A stretch of DNA of 64,000 nt from Bacillota bacterium (GTDB lineage: Bacteria; Bacillota; UBA4882; UBA8346). Below the pieces are notes generated by a model. The model did no database searches and was not told the DNA's origin. It was given only the letters and a program-made list of their open reading frames with translations. The position numbers and the translations under genes are program-made. The stretch's first letter is position 1. Every line of letters begins with the position of its first letter. The stretch is taken from positions 1-64,000 of the forward strand of contig JAKOTQ010000011.1 of assembly GCA_029776205.1 (NCBI GenBank), written 5' to 3'. This document shows, piece after piece, positions 39,308 to 49,572 of the stretch.

Positions 39308-39502
39308 TTTACTTCCTCCTTTGAATATCAAATCAAGTCTGCCGATAACACCAATCCCTTGAGAACCAATGGTCGCCGCCATCATCTGCTAAAACTAGTT
39401 TTAACTTATCACAAGCCGCTTGGATTGTCAATTTGCCGGAACACTACGCTTTTCTTCATTATTTACGCTTTACGCCTTTTCTAATCTGTGCATTCGCCAA
39501 TA

Positions 39503-39535
39503 AAAAAATGAGGCAAATGTATTGCCTCATTCATC
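39503..39535 (-). terminator. Terminator after the ACT-domain gene
   Basis: Minus strand GAATGAGGCAATACATTTGCCTCATTTTTTT. Confidence 0.75.
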
Positions 39536-39544
39536 ACGTTGGGT

Positions 39545-39976
39545 TTAAAAGGAATAGACTGACTCAGCGCATAGCAATTTCACTCCGGCCTTCTGAAGTA
39601 AATCTACAGCTCGATCAATATCTTCGACCCTGAACACCACAACAGCATCGGTATCTGTGCGGCCAACAAAGGCATACATATACTCGATATTGATCTGGAT
39701 ATCCTCCAGTACTTTCAAGACAGCCGCCAAGCCGCCGGGTTTGTCACTCATCTGAACAGCGATAACATCCGTTTCACTGACCGTAAAGTCATTCTCCTTC
39801 AAAAACCGGCTGGCTTTCTCAGGCTGATCCACAATCAATCGCAAAATACCGAAATCCGTCGTATCAGCGATGGAAAGCGCCCGAATATTGATAAGATTGT
39901 CTCCCAAAACCTTTGTTACCGTCGCTAAACGGCCTGATTTATTTTCAAGAAAAACGGATAACTGTTTAACCTTCAT
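39545..39976 (-). CDS. Tandem ACT-domain protein
   Basis: MKVKQLSVFLENKSGRLATVTKVLGDNLINIRALSI... and QMSDKPGGLAAVLKVLEDIQINIEYMYAFVGR. Confidence 0.9.
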   Translation of the reverse strand: MKVKQLSVFLENKSGRLATVTKVLGDNLINIRALSIADTTDFGILRLIVDQPEKASRFLKENDFTVSETDVIAVQMSDKPGGLAAVLKVLEDIQINIEYMYAFVGRTDTDAVVVFRVEDIDRAVDLLQKAGVKLLCAESVYSF

Positions 39977-40151
39977 CCCGCTTCCTCCCATCTATTCCCT
40001 TATCTTTTGTTAAGGTTTTCGTGTGAACATTTCGAAAATCCTGCTTCCTTAGGCAACATTGCGCAACAATTTTCAACGGCTATCATCTGCATTTCGTTTG
40101 GATAACGTTCAATAATGATGATACCAGCCACCTTCACTATCATTATATAAT

Positions 40152-41459
40152 TTATGATTGTCGATATACATCACGGCGGTCAATGATCCGTTTCGCCTTA
40201 CCTTCGCTACGGGCAATGGTCTTCGGCTCCACCAGTTTCACCTTGGCCGAAATCCCCAGAGTGCTTTGAATTTCTCTCCGGATATAGCTTTCAAGCTGTT
40301 CCAGTTTTCGGACTTCATCCGAGAATAACCGTTCGGAAACTTCCACCCAGATCTCCAAATCATCCAAATTTCCTTCCCGGTCAACGATCAGTTGATAATG
40401 AGGTTCGGTCTCACCGATTTCCAAAAGCACGCTTTCAATCTGGGAGGGGAATACATTGACGCCACGAATGATCAACATATCATCGGTCCTGCCCATCACT
40501 CGATGCATCCGGGCATGAGTCCGACCACAGGCACAAGGTTCATGGGTAATGATACTGATATCTCGGGTCCGATAACGAATAAGCGGCAAGGCTTCCTTGG
40601 TGATACAGGTGAATACCAGCTCGCCTTTTTCACCGTCCGGCAGCACCTCACCGGTATTCGGATCAATCACTTCAACCAAGAAATGATCCTCACAAACATG
40701 GAGCCCATCCTGTTGCATACACTCACTGGCTACTCCAGGCCCGATAATCTCGCTTAACCCGTAAATATCAAAAGCTTTGATATTCCACTTGGCCTCGATC
40801 TCCTTCCGCATATTGTTGGACCAAGGCTCTGCGCCGAAAAAGCCAACCCGCAGCTTCAAATCGGATAGGTCTATCCCTTCTTCAGCTGCCGATTCTGCCA
40901 TATACAACGCATAAGAAGGCGTACAGGCCAATACCGTGGTCCCGAAATCAGCCATAATTTGCAATTGGCGTTTGGTATTCCCTCCGGAAATGGGAACTAC
41001 TGTCGCTCCTAACTTCTCAGCTCCGTAATGGGCACCCAGGCCTCCGGTGAATAAACCATAACCATAAGCCACCTGAATGATGTCTTTATGGTTTACCCCG
41101 CCGCAGCCAAAGGTCCGGGCCATGACTTCAGCCCAAATATTAATATCATGTTTAGTATAACCGACCACTGTCATTTTACCGGTGGTCCCGGACGAAGCAT
41201 GAATCCGAACCACCTCATCCTGAGGTACGGCAAAGAGTTTAAACGGATAATTATCCCGTAAATCCTGTTTTGTGGTAAACGGCAGCCGGGCCAGATCTTT
41301 CACGCTTTGAATCTGCTCCGGTTTAATCCCGGCTTCATCAAACTTTTTCTTATAAAAAGGAACATTATGATAAACGCGCTCCACTGTATTTTTCAAACGT
41401 TGACTTTGAATTTTTTCAAGTTCACTCCGAGACATCATTTCCATTTCCGGATTCCACAT
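40152..41459 (-). CDS. paaK: Phenylacetate-CoA ligase
   Basis: [65 protein letters not shown]. Confidence 0.95.
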   Translation of the reverse strand: MWNPEMEMMSRSELEKIQSQRLKNTVERVYHNVPFYKKKFDEAGIKPEQIQSVKDLARLPFTTKQDLRDNYPFKLFAVPQDEVVRIHASSGTTGKMTVVGYTKHDINIWAEVMARTFGCGGVNHKDIIQVAYGYGLFTGGLGAHYGAEKLGATVVPISGGNTKRQLQIMADFGTTVLACTPSYALYMAESAAEEGIDLSDLKLRVGFFGAEPWSNNMRKEIEAKWNIKAFDIYGLSEIIGPGVASECMQQDGLHVCEDHFLVEVIDPNTGEVLPDGEKGELVFTCITKEALPLIRYRTRDISIITHEPCACGRTHARMHRVMGRTDDMLIIRGVNVFPSQIESVLLEIGETEPHYQLIVDREGNLDDLEIWVEVSERLFSDEVRKLEQLESYIRREIQSTLGISAKVKLVEPKTIARSEGKAKRIIDRRDVYRQS

Positions 41460-41554
41460 GGTTTTTTCCTCCTTTACTCGCTATGGTGGCGGATATATTC
41501 CGCCGTTTTACACTATTCACTCGGCTAAAGAAGTCATCCGCCCCCTTTCAAAAC

Positions 41555-41825
41555 AAAAAACCTTTCGCCTCGTATGAGACGAAAGGTTACTTCCGTGGTA
41601 CCACTCAAATTGACCTTACGGTCCACTTTTCAGCCGCGACCTGTTTTTCAACAAGTGAGGGCTGCTCCCTGGATAACGGAGGGAGAATCCGGCCATACCT
41701 AATGCCGTCATCAAACGGGTTCAGCAGGCAACTCCGAGGCGAACTTCCAATACAACTCCGTAAACCCGCTTTCACCATCCCGGGCTCGCTATCATTACAT
41801 CGTTGCATGTACTTTTCCTCTTCAA
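41555..41825 (-). ncRNA. T-box leader upstream of paaK/ACT operon (probable TTC/Phe specifier)
   Basis: Minus strand TGGTACCACGGAAG T-box followed by terminator AACCTTTCGTCTCATACGAGGCGAAAGGTTTTTTG; Stem I AGCGAGCCCGGGATGGTGAAAGCGGG...GAAGTTCGCCTCGGAG; promoter TTGACC-18-TATAAT at 41855-41884. Confidence 0.88.
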
Positions 41826-41880
41826 CGTTATTGATCGTACTGTTAATTTCTTGTATTATATCATACAAATTTTTATCCGG

Positions 41881-42645
41881 TCAATCCCTTGCCCGACTTT
41901 CCGGCGGCCAAAGTTCCATTGGCCTACCCTCGCGAATTGCTGAAGCCAGATTATTGAAAACCCGCCGATCCGTCCTGGATAAGTTCCGAATAAGCTCCTT
42001 CATCTCCGCCCGTTTCGTATACCCGTCGATCGGGCACGGACTGGGCAACGGTTGATAATTGATAAGAGATAAGGCTTTTCGTACCTCATATTCCCGCACA
42101 TACACCAAAGGTCGAATCACCCGCAATCCGGAACGGGAAAGATCCGTACGGGGCAAAAAGGTTTTAATCTGTCCGGAGTAAATAATGCTCATCAAAAAGG
42201 TTTCCACCGCATCATCTTGATGATGGGCCAAAGCCACCACGTTATATCCGTTTTCTTTGGCAAAACGGTTCATCGCTCCCCTTCGCAAAAAGGAGCAGGT
42301 GGCACACGGCGGTTCCGGATTATCATCACCGAATGCGTACTTGGCGATCTCCGTTTTAACGATATGCAATGGAACACCCAACTGTTCGGCATATTGCCGG
42401 AGAGACCCCACATCCATCGGACGTTCAAAACCCATATCTAAGGTAAGAGCGGCCAGTTCAAAAGGGATGATCCGGTGTTTTTGAAATATGGATAAAGCGT
42501 ACAACAGAAACGCACTGTCCTTACCCCCGGAAAAACCAACCAACACCCGGTCACCGGGTCGGATTAAATCAAATTCCCGAATCGCCCGTAATATTTTACG
42601 ATTCAACGTTCGTGGCAAACGAATTCGGCTATTATTATCCATCAT
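41881..42645 (-). CDS. TtcA-like PP-loop tRNA thiolation ATPase family protein
   Basis: DRVLVGFSGGKDSAFLLYAL, CATCSFLRRGAMNRFAKENGYNVVALAHHQDDAVETFLM. Confidence 0.88.
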   Translation of the reverse strand: MMDNNSRIRLPRTLNRKILRAIREFDLIRPGDRVLVGFSGGKDSAFLLYALSIFQKHRIIPFELAALTLDMGFERPMDVGSLRQYAEQLGVPLHIVKTEIAKYAFGDDNPEPPCATCSFLRRGAMNRFAKENGYNVVALAHHQDDAVETFLMSIIYSGQIKTFLPRTDLSRSGLRVIRPLVYVREYEVRKALSLINYQPLPSPCPIDGYTKRAEMKELIRNLSRTDRRVFNNLASAIREGRPMELWPPESRARD

Positions 42646-42700
42646 AACCCCTTTTAATCATTTTCTAAATAATGTTATACTGTAATCAGGAGGCGATTTA

Positions 42701-42883
42701 ATGAAACGACTTTACCGTTCCCGGGAACGAATCATCGCTGGCATTTGCGGAGGCATTGCCGAATATCTGAATATCGATCCCGTCGTCGTTCGGCTGGTTG
42801 CCGCAGTAAGCATTCTTTTTTCATTTTTTACAGTCATTATAGCATATTTTATCGCCTGGATGATCATCCCGGAACGTCCTTAG
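42701..42883 (+). CDS. PspC-domain protein
   Basis: MKRLYRSRERIIAGICGGIAEYLNIDPVVVRLVAAVSILFSFFTVIIAYFIAWMIIPERP. Confidence 0.92.
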   Translation: MKRLYRSRERIIAGICGGIAEYLNIDPVVVRLVAAVSILFSFFTVIIAYFIAWMIIPERP

Positions 42884-42919
42884 TTCATCTTTTATAACCA
42901 TTTCTTCATCTCAGTTTAC

Positions 42920-42958
42920 TTCAAAAACATAAACCGGTCATCTGACCGGTTTTAGTTT
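42920..42958. terminator. Terminator after the pspC-like gene
   Basis: AAACCGGTCATCTGACCGGTTTTAGTTTA. Confidence 0.65.
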
Positions 42959-42986
42959 ATTTACTCTTTTTTAAAACTTTCATACA

Positions 42987-44021
42987 TTACATTGAACGGC
43001 TGCCAACGATCAAATTATGTTTTATGCCGCTCAAACCTTCATCATCCAAGATTTTACCCGTTCCCAATGCGATACAGGACAAGGGATCCTCTGCCAGATG
43101 GATGGGGATTCCCGTCTCTTCGGCCAACAAACGGGTAAAACCATGAAGCAATGACCCTCCGCCGGTTAACACGATACCTTTATCGACAATATCCGAGGCC
43201 AATTCAGGAGGCGTTCTTTCAAGTACTGATTTAATCCCGTCCACAATCGCTGTAATCGGTTCCGATAAAGCCTGAAAAGTGTCGAGCGACGTAAACTTAA
43301 TCGTCCGCGGTAGACCGGTAACCAAATCCCTGCCCCGAATCTCCATGGATTTACCTTCGCCATCAGGATAAGCCGAACCGATCTGAATTTTAATATCTTC
43401 CGCAGTCCGTTCGCCGACCATCATATTGTACATTTTTTTGATATAGCGGATAATCGCTTCGTCAAACTTGTCCCCGCCAACGCGAAGAGACTCACTGACG
43501 ACAATACCTCCCAAGGAAATAATGGCGATATCCGTCGTTCCACCGCCGATATCCACCACCATATTGCCACTGGCTTCAGTAATATTTAAACCTGCCCCGA
43601 TAGCGGCTGCCATGGGTTCTTCCACCAGATAGGTTTTCTTCGCTCCGGCCTGCATCGCTGCTTCCAAAACTGCTCTCTTTTCCACACTGGTGACTCCGGA
43701 AGGGACACAAACCACGATCTGCGGCCTAAATAAACGGGGTTTCGGAGATACTCGTTCAATAAAGTATTTCAACATAATTTCAGTTACATCATAGTCGGCA
43801 ATAACTCCATCCTTCAAGGGACGCACTGCAACGATATTACCGGGAGTACGCCCGATCATTTGACGCGCTTCTTCTCCGACTGCCAACACCTTATTACTAT
43901 CTTTCTGAAGAGCAACAACGGAGGGCTCCCGAATTACAATCCCTTTATTTTTCACATAAACCAATACACTTGCTGTGCCAAGATCGATCCCGATATCGGT
44001 AACAAAATTATGCCAACTCAA
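42987..44021 (-). CDS. MreB/Mbl rod-shape-determining actin homolog
   Basis: [66 protein letters not shown]; adjacent to spoIIID as mbl is in B. subtilis. Confidence 0.95.
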   Translation of the reverse strand: MSWHNFVTDIGIDLGTASVLVYVKNKGIVIREPSVVALQKDSNKVLAVGEEARQMIGRTPGNIVAVRPLKDGVIADYDVTEIMLKYFIERVSPKPRLFRPQIVVCVPSGVTSVEKRAVLEAAMQAGAKKTYLVEEPMAAAIGAGLNITEASGNMVVDIGGGTTDIAIISLGGIVVSESLRVGGDKFDEAIIRYIKKMYNMMVGERTAEDIKIQIGSAYPDGEGKSMEIRGRDLVTGLPRTIKFTSLDTFQALSEPITAIVDGIKSVLERTPPELASDIVDKGIVLTGGGSLLHGFTRLLAEETGIPIHLAEDPLSCIALGTGKILDDEGLSGIKHNLIVGSRSM

Positions 44022-44071
44022 GCCTCCGCCCCCCTGACAAACCCAGTATTTTCCTCGTATCTACTATTTTT

Positions 44072-44362
44072 CTATGCTTTTTTGGAATATCCTCCTTTTT
44101 TGGCATGAAATCCTTTCTTAATTTGATACTTTTTACGGGTCGCTTCTCCACCTCGAATATGTCGTTCCGCTTTATTAATCTCTAAGACCCGTTTTACCAG
44201 TTCAGCCAGATCCCGGTTAAGATCCGGCAGCCTCTCGGTAACATCTTTATGAACTGTACTTTTGCTCACCCCAAAATGTTTGGCAGCTTGCCTGACCGTC
44301 GCATTATGATCGGCAATAAAATGACTTAAATCCAATACACGTTTTTGAATATAATCCTTCAT
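44072..44362 (-). CDS. spoIIID: Stage III sporulation transcriptional regulator SpoIIID
   Basis: MKDYIQKRVLDLSHFIADHNATVRQAAKHFGVSKSTVHKDVTERLPDLN. Confidence 0.96.
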   Translation of the reverse strand: MKDYIQKRVLDLSHFIADHNATVRQAAKHFGVSKSTVHKDVTERLPDLNRDLAELVKRVLEINKAERHIRGGEATRKKYQIKKGFHAKKGGYSKKA

Positions 44363-44455
44363 CCCCCCGCCCCCCGGTTTTTTTATTACATATATATGGC
44401 TTGGGCAGGGGGATTATGTTTATTATTACAACCGTAAATGCTGCTGATCTTCGGA

Positions 44456-45220
44456 TTATTCCATACTGACCGACAATCCCGAAATCAGTTCTTCCGGATT
44501 CACTGCCTGATTATCCCGGTAAACGGCAAAATGAATACTGGGCTCTTCGGAAGCACATCCGGCAACACCGCTTGTCCCCAGGACAAAGCCCCGTATCACC
44601 TTTTCACCTTCCTGAACCGTAACCCGGGACAAATTGGAATACCGACTTTCCCATCCATTACCATGCTCGATACGAACGCTAAAACTGCCGTCAATTAACT
44701 CGTCCACATTTACTACCATACCGTCAGCGGCTGACAAAACTTTACTCCCGGGTGGAGCCGCGATATCCACTCCGGCATGGAGTTTCCATGAACCACCGGA
44801 ATTAACCCATTCAAAGGGTTTAATAACCGCTCCGGTCAAAGGACTCCGAAAGTCTTCAGGATTAAAATTAGGTTTTTCAATTTCTGTGGATTGAATTTTA
44901 CGAAGGTCCTTTTTAAGCAAATCGATCTCTTTCTTTAAGGCTTCGATACTTTCGACTCCAGTTCGGTTGTTTAAATCGGACCGCCATTGTTTTAACTGCT
45001 CATAGCCTCGACTTGGCCCGAACAAGTAGAAACCCAGAATAAAAGAGAGGATATAAACTATCCAATATCTGCCTTTCAGTAAAGGTGCTGTGCCTCTCCA
45101 AATTTGGCTGGCCATTTTTTTAATTCCCAACCATCGCTTTTGCATACTGACTTTCATATTCAACCAGACTCGCTGAGTTCTCTTTTTCAATTCGATCACC
45201 CCGAGTCTAGTCTTCACCAT
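44456..45220 (-). CDS. SpoIIQ-like membrane-anchored M23 (LytM) protein
   Basis: Single TM, HAGVDIAAPPGSKVLSAADGMVV, terminal PSIHFAVYRDNQ; located between spoIID and spoIIID. Confidence 0.85.
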   Translation of the reverse strand: MVKTRLGVIELKKRTQRVWLNMKVSMQKRWLGIKKMASQIWRGTAPLLKGRYWIVYILSFILGFYLFGPSRGYEQLKQWRSDLNNRTGVESIEALKKEIDLLKKDLRKIQSTEIEKPNFNPEDFRSPLTGAVIKPFEWVNSGGSWKLHAGVDIAAPPGSKVLSAADGMVVNVDELIDGSFSVRIEHGNGWESRYSNLSRVTVQEGEKVIRGFVLGTSGVAGCASEEPSIHFAVYRDNQAVNPEELISGLSVSME

Positions 45221-45241
45221 TTTAGGAAATTTTATCCGATC

Positions 45242-46213
45242 TCAGTATTTAATTTTACGAAAACCAATTCCCCGATAATAATGGCTCAGTATCTGTTGAT
45301 ACTTCCATCCCCGTTTGGCTAAACCATCAGCTCCATATTGGCACATCCCAACGCCATGCCCATACCCGGTTACTTTCATCTGTAACCCGGCCGGAGTTTT
45401 TTCAAGCTGAACCGCATTAGAGTTTAATTGAAATGCTCTTCGAAACTCCTGTCCATCGATTTGACGGGAACCGCAACTAAGGCGGATAACCCGGCCGCTT
45501 TGGGTTATTTCATCAACTTTAAGATTGCGAGCCTCATTGACCGAAAGCCGTAATCGTTTGGCCACCTCGTCCCATCCAAAAAAAAGATGTTGATGATAAC
45601 GAGGGGAATGGCTGTCCATTCCGCAGGAAACCTGCTGCAAATAAGGAACATCATGTTTCCACACATTAACAGCTGCCTCTGTACCTACTCCACAAGTGGA
45701 ATGAAATACTGCGTCGATGGGTTTCCCGTTGTAGACCATGACAATTCCCCGGGTTTCTTCCACTGCCCTCTTGATCTTGCGATAAAACCCGCCATACTCC
45801 CAATAACTCCACTTCGATTTAAGCTGTTTTGGGCTGAGCCATGCCTGACTTTCATTGGGATCATCGGAAAAATCGGCACTCTGATGATACCGGCTTCCTC
45901 TTCCCCCGAACCGTTTCATTCGGCCGACCGCCAACGTCCGCGCCGCTACTGCTTGAGCTTTTAAGGCTTCCAAGTCAAAACGGGCAGGCATTTCAGCCGC
46001 TAAAACCCCTACGAGATAATCCTCCAAGTCGAGCCGATACACTTTCTGCTCGGTTTGAGACACTAAAACCACAGGTAACGTCCTGACCAGTTCCGGCCTA
46101 TCGCTCATATACCGCATTAAAACGACAGGGCCCAGTCCCATCAACGTAAACAAAAGGAAATAAATAACGGATTTCGTAGACAGTGAAATCCCCTCCTCGC
46201 CTTTGATCACCAT
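45242..46213 (-). CDS. spoIID: Stage II sporulation protein D; alternative CTG start at 46183
   Basis: LEDYLVGVLAAEMPARFDLEALKAQAVAARTLAVGRM, VFHSTCGVGTEAAVNVW, VTGYGHGVGMCQYGADGLAKRG. Confidence 0.95.
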   Translation of the reverse strand: MVIKGEEGISLSTKSVIYFLLFTLMGLGPVVLMRYMSDRPELVRTLPVVLVSQTEQKVYRLDLEDYLVGVLAAEMPARFDLEALKAQAVAARTLAVGRMKRFGGRGSRYHQSADFSDDPNESQAWLSPKQLKSKWSYWEYGGFYRKIKRAVEETRGIVMVYNGKPIDAVFHSTCGVGTEAAVNVWKHDVPYLQQVSCGMDSHSPRYHQHLFFGWDEVAKRLRLSVNEARNLKVDEITQSGRVIRLSCGSRQIDGQEFRRAFQLNSNAVQLEKTPAGLQMKVTGYGHGVGMCQYGADGLAKRGWKYQQILSHYYRGIGFRKIKY

Positions 46214-46284
46214 ATGCTTAATAAATAAAAAAAATTCCCCGGTTAATCCAGAGAATCACAGAACTATGATAAAATAAAGCCATA

Positions 46285-47751
46285 ATGAAGCATTCAGGGA
46301 GTGATACGGTGAAATCCGGAAATTATCAAAGACCGCTAAACACAACTGAAACCTTAAACTTTAAAGAAATACCCCAATGGCTTATGGAATGTGCTCATAC
46401 TCTCCTCAGTCATGGTTTTCAAGCTTATTTAGTCGGAGGAGCGGTCCGCGATCTGTCGCTGGGGCTCACCCCCCAAGACTGGGATTTAACCACAGATGCC
46501 CTACCGGAAACTGTAGAAACCCTTTTTTCAGAAAGCTATCCTTCGGGGAAAAATTTTGGTACAATCACCGTTGTCCATCAAGGCCATCATGTGGAGATTA
46601 CGACGATGCGCCAAGACATCGGCTACAGTGACGGCCGGAGGCCGGATCATATCCTATTCACTCATGATATTCTCACCGACCTATCCCGGCGCGATTTTAC
46701 CATCAATGCAATGGCTTATGATTTCCGCTCCCAATTGCTCATCGATCCTTACAACGGACGCAAGGATCTCTACCACCGCCGACTTCAGACTGTCGGAGAA
46801 CCTAAGGAACGTTTTAAAGAAGACGGCCTTCGAATGTTCCGCTTCTTCCGGTTTTTAGCCACCATGGACCTTCGGCCTGATCCCAAAGCCCTCAAGGCGA
46901 TTCATCCCGATTTTGCCCAATGGCTCAGCGCCGAACGAATCCGCGATGAGTTGAGCAGGCTGTTAGTTGGGACTAATGTCCGATCAGCATTGGACCTCAT
47001 GGAGCAATCGGGCCTACTTACTCAGGTCATCCCGGAACTGAAAGTCCGTCAATTTAATCAAAGTTCCCTCTATCCCAGTCTGTGGCATCATCTTTTAGAA
47101 ACAACAGCTGCCATTCAACCCCGTTTAGAACTCCGTTGGGCTGCATTACTCCACGATGTGGCCAAACCCCTCACTTTTCAGCATGACGAAACCGGAGTTC
47201 ATCATTATCATCATGACCGCCTGGGAGCCGAACTGAGTCAGAAAATTCTCAGCCGATTGCGTTACTCTAAAGCCTTCATCCAATCGGTCAGCCATTTGAT
47301 CCAGTGGCATATGTTTCAACTCCCTTCCAACGCCACTGACGCTGCCATCCGCCGTCTGATCTATAGCGTTGGGCCTCAAGTTATTCCCGATCTGTTGGAA
47401 TTGAGACGGGCGGATATCGTAGCCACCGGACGTATTACACGTCAAACTTGGCACATCTGGAATGAACTCTCTGAACGAATTACTCTATTAGCAGCTGAAG
47501 CGCAATCCCCCCACACACAAAAACTGGCCGTAAACGGCCAGGATTTGATCGAACAGTTTCAGTTAAAGCCAGGCCCCCTCATCGGGAAGCTCCTGGCATA
47601 CTTAACGGATATCGTCATCGAAAACCCGGAATCCAATGAAAAAACTCAACTGCTCCACTTTGTAAATGATTATCTCCAAAAAAACCAGGGGCTTAATCTT
47701 CCATCTTCACATAATCCGCAGGATTCGGCTGGCTATCATCAATCTGATTAA
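46285..47751 (+). CDS. CCA tRNA nucleotidyltransferase / poly(A) polymerase family with HD domain (GTG start at 46309 possible)
   Basis: AYLVGGAVRDLSLGLTPQDWDLTTDALPE, RRDFTINAMAYDF, LHDVAKPLTF (HD). Confidence 0.92.
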   Translation: MKHSGSDTVKSGNYQRPLNTTETLNFKEIPQWLMECAHTLLSHGFQAYLVGGAVRDLSLGLTPQDWDLTTDALPETVETLFSESYPSGKNFGTITVVHQGHHVEITTMRQDIGYSDGRRPDHILFTHDILTDLSRRDFTINAMAYDFRSQLLIDPYNGRKDLYHRRLQTVGEPKERFKEDGLRMFRFFRFLATMDLRPDPKALKAIHPDFAQWLSAERIRDELSRLLVGTNVRSALDLMEQSGLLTQVIPELKVRQFNQSSLYPSLWHHLLETTAAIQPRLELRWAALLHDVAKPLTFQHDETGVHHYHHDRLGAELSQKILSRLRYSKAFIQSVSHLIQWHMFQLPSNATDAAIRRLIYSVGPQVIPDLLELRRADIVATGRITRQTWHIWNELSERITLLAAEAQSPHTQKLAVNGQDLIEQFQLKPGPLIGKLLAYLTDIVIENPESNEKTQLLHFVNDYLQKNQGLNLPSSHNPQDSAGYHQSD

Positions 47752-48373
47752 CCACACGTTTAACACCTGTCACACTTCCGGCGATATCCACCGCCTCCAA
47801 AGCCACTTCTTTCGGAGTATTTCCGGACAGAGTGACTACCCCGTCATCCACCTTAACCCGGATTCGGCCTGGTATGATTGCCAATTCATCGGTTAAAACA
47901 GATTGAACCTGATTGGTAAGAGTCACATCATCAACGGTCTCGGCTACCTTCAGTAAACTACTGATTTCTCTGACCCCCCGGGCTTTGGCCGCTGTTTCCA
48001 GAGCTTCCTCCACTTCATTACAATTGGACACACTGCCAACCAACTGCACTTCACCGCCGACGACCCGGACTCCTACCGAATCGGGAACCTCAGGATTGGC
48101 CCGCAGCTCTTCACTGACTTCAAATGCCACGTCTTCATCGTCAATACCGCCATCCGTACAAACAGTAATATCGTTCTCAATCTTTTTAACCTCTGGAAAA
48201 CTGCTGATCAACTGTTCAGCACGGAGTTTTTCTTCCAACACATCTACAATACCCTGGACTTGAACCACCCCGTCCTGATATACCCTCACTTTTAAATCAT
48301 AAACCCCTAAGCCTTGATCTTCCTGTAGCTTCTGACAAATTTGCTCTGAAAGCATGTCGTGCTTAGCCGTCAA
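47693..48373 (-). CDS. Three-BON-domain protein
   Basis: Three repeats ending VKKIENDITV, REISSLLKV, VKRVVNQI with GxVxLxGxV-type cores. Confidence 0.85.
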   Translation of the reverse strand: MTAKHDMLSEQICQKLQEDQGLGVYDLKVRVYQDGVVQVQGIVDVLEEKLRAEQLISSFPEVKKIENDITVCTDGGIDDEDVAFEVSEELRANPEVPDSVGVRVVGGEVQLVGSVSNCNEVEEALETAAKARGVREISSLLKVAETVDDVTLTNQVQSVLTDELAIIPGRIRVKVDDGVVTLSGNTPKEVALEAVDIAGSVTGVKRVVNQIDDSQPNPADYVKMED

Positions 48374-48431
48374 CCCTTTCCCCTCCTTTACCTTAGTTTT
48401 GAACGATCACCCCCTAAATTATGAATTTTTT

Positions 48432-48466
48432 AAAATAAAAAGAGGCTGTGTCAGCCTCTTCGAAAA
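48432..48466 (-). terminator. Terminator after serC
   Basis: Minus strand GAAGAGGCTGACACAGCCTCTTTTTATTTT. Confidence 0.75.
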
Positions 48467-48483
48467 ATTCATCCCTATTTGGA

Positions 48484-49572
48484 TTATCCGTTTTTCTTCA
48501 CAAATTCTTTCATAAACTCCGCCAACGCTTTACAGCCTTCCACCGGCATGGCATTATAAATCGATGCCCGGATACCGCCGACGGAGCGATGGCCTTTCAA
48601 ACCGACCAATCCGTTTTTCGAACCTTCCGCCACAAAAGAGGCTTCCAACTCCTCGCTGGGCAGACGGAAGGTGACGTTCATCAATGAACGGTAATCTTTT
48701 TTAGCATGGCCTTTATAAAAATCAGGATATTCATCGATCACATCATAAATATACTTGGCTTTTTCCTGATTTCTCTGCTCCATCGCAGCCACGCCGCCAT
48801 TTTTCTTAATCCATTTCAATACCAGATTAACCATATACACAGCATAAGCAGGCGGAGTATTGTAAAGCGAATCATTCTCCACGAAAGTTTTATATTGCAA
48901 AATCGCCGGTAAGTCCGTATTGGCCTTCTCTAAAAAGTCAGGGTTGATAACAACGACCGTAACGCCAGCCGGACCAAGATTTTTCTGAGCACCGGCATAA
49001 ATCAGAGAAAATTGGCTGACATCAAATCGCCGTGACATAATATCGCTGGACATATCCGCAACCAGCGGCACTCCGCCAAAGGACGGCAATACCGGCCATT
49101 GAGTTCCGTAAATCGTATTATTGGAAGTCAAATGGACATACGCCGGAGAATCACTGAGTTTAATCTCATCCATCGTCGGTAACCGGTCAAAATTGCTCCC
49201 TTTTGTGCTGGCCGCAATATTTACCTTACCGACTTTAGATGCTTCTTCATAAGCTTTCTTTGCAAAACTACCAGTAACGATGTAATCGGCTTCCACGCCC
49301 GGTTTTAAAAAATTCAGGGGCAGAAGAGCAAATTGCAAACTGGCACCGCCACCCATAAACAACACCCGATAGTTGGCGGGCATATCGAGCAGCTCTTTCA
49401 TTAAGCTTTCCGTTTCAATTTGGATCGCTTCATAATCCTTGCCCCGATGACTCATCTCCAATAAGGACATTCCCTTTTGATTAAAATCTAAAAAACTCTG
49501 ACTAGCCTCTTCCAATACTTCCAGCGGTAACGTTGCTGGACCGGGGTAAAAATTGTAAACCCGTTCACCCAT
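48484..49572 (-). CDS. serC: Phosphoserine transaminase
   Basis: MGERVYNFYPGPATLPLEVLEEASQ, GMSLLEMSHRGKDYEAI, LIYAGAQKNLGPAGVTVVVI; GGAGGATTGGAA before ATG 49572. Confidence 0.95.
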   Translation of the reverse strand: MGERVYNFYPGPATLPLEVLEEASQSFLDFNQKGMSLLEMSHRGKDYEAIQIETESLMKELLDMPANYRVLFMGGGASLQFALLPLNFLKPGVEADYIVTGSFAKKAYEEASKVGKVNIAASTKGSNFDRLPTMDEIKLSDSPAYVHLTSNNTIYGTQWPVLPSFGGVPLVADMSSDIMSRRFDVSQFSLIYAGAQKNLGPAGVTVVVINPDFLEKANTDLPAILQYKTFVENDSLYNTPPAYAVYMVNLVLKWIKKNGGVAAMEQRNQEKAKYIYDVIDEYPDFYKGHAKKDYRSLMNVTFRLPSEELEASFVAEGSKNGLVGLKGHRSVGGIRASIYNAMPVEGCKALAEFMKEFVKKNG

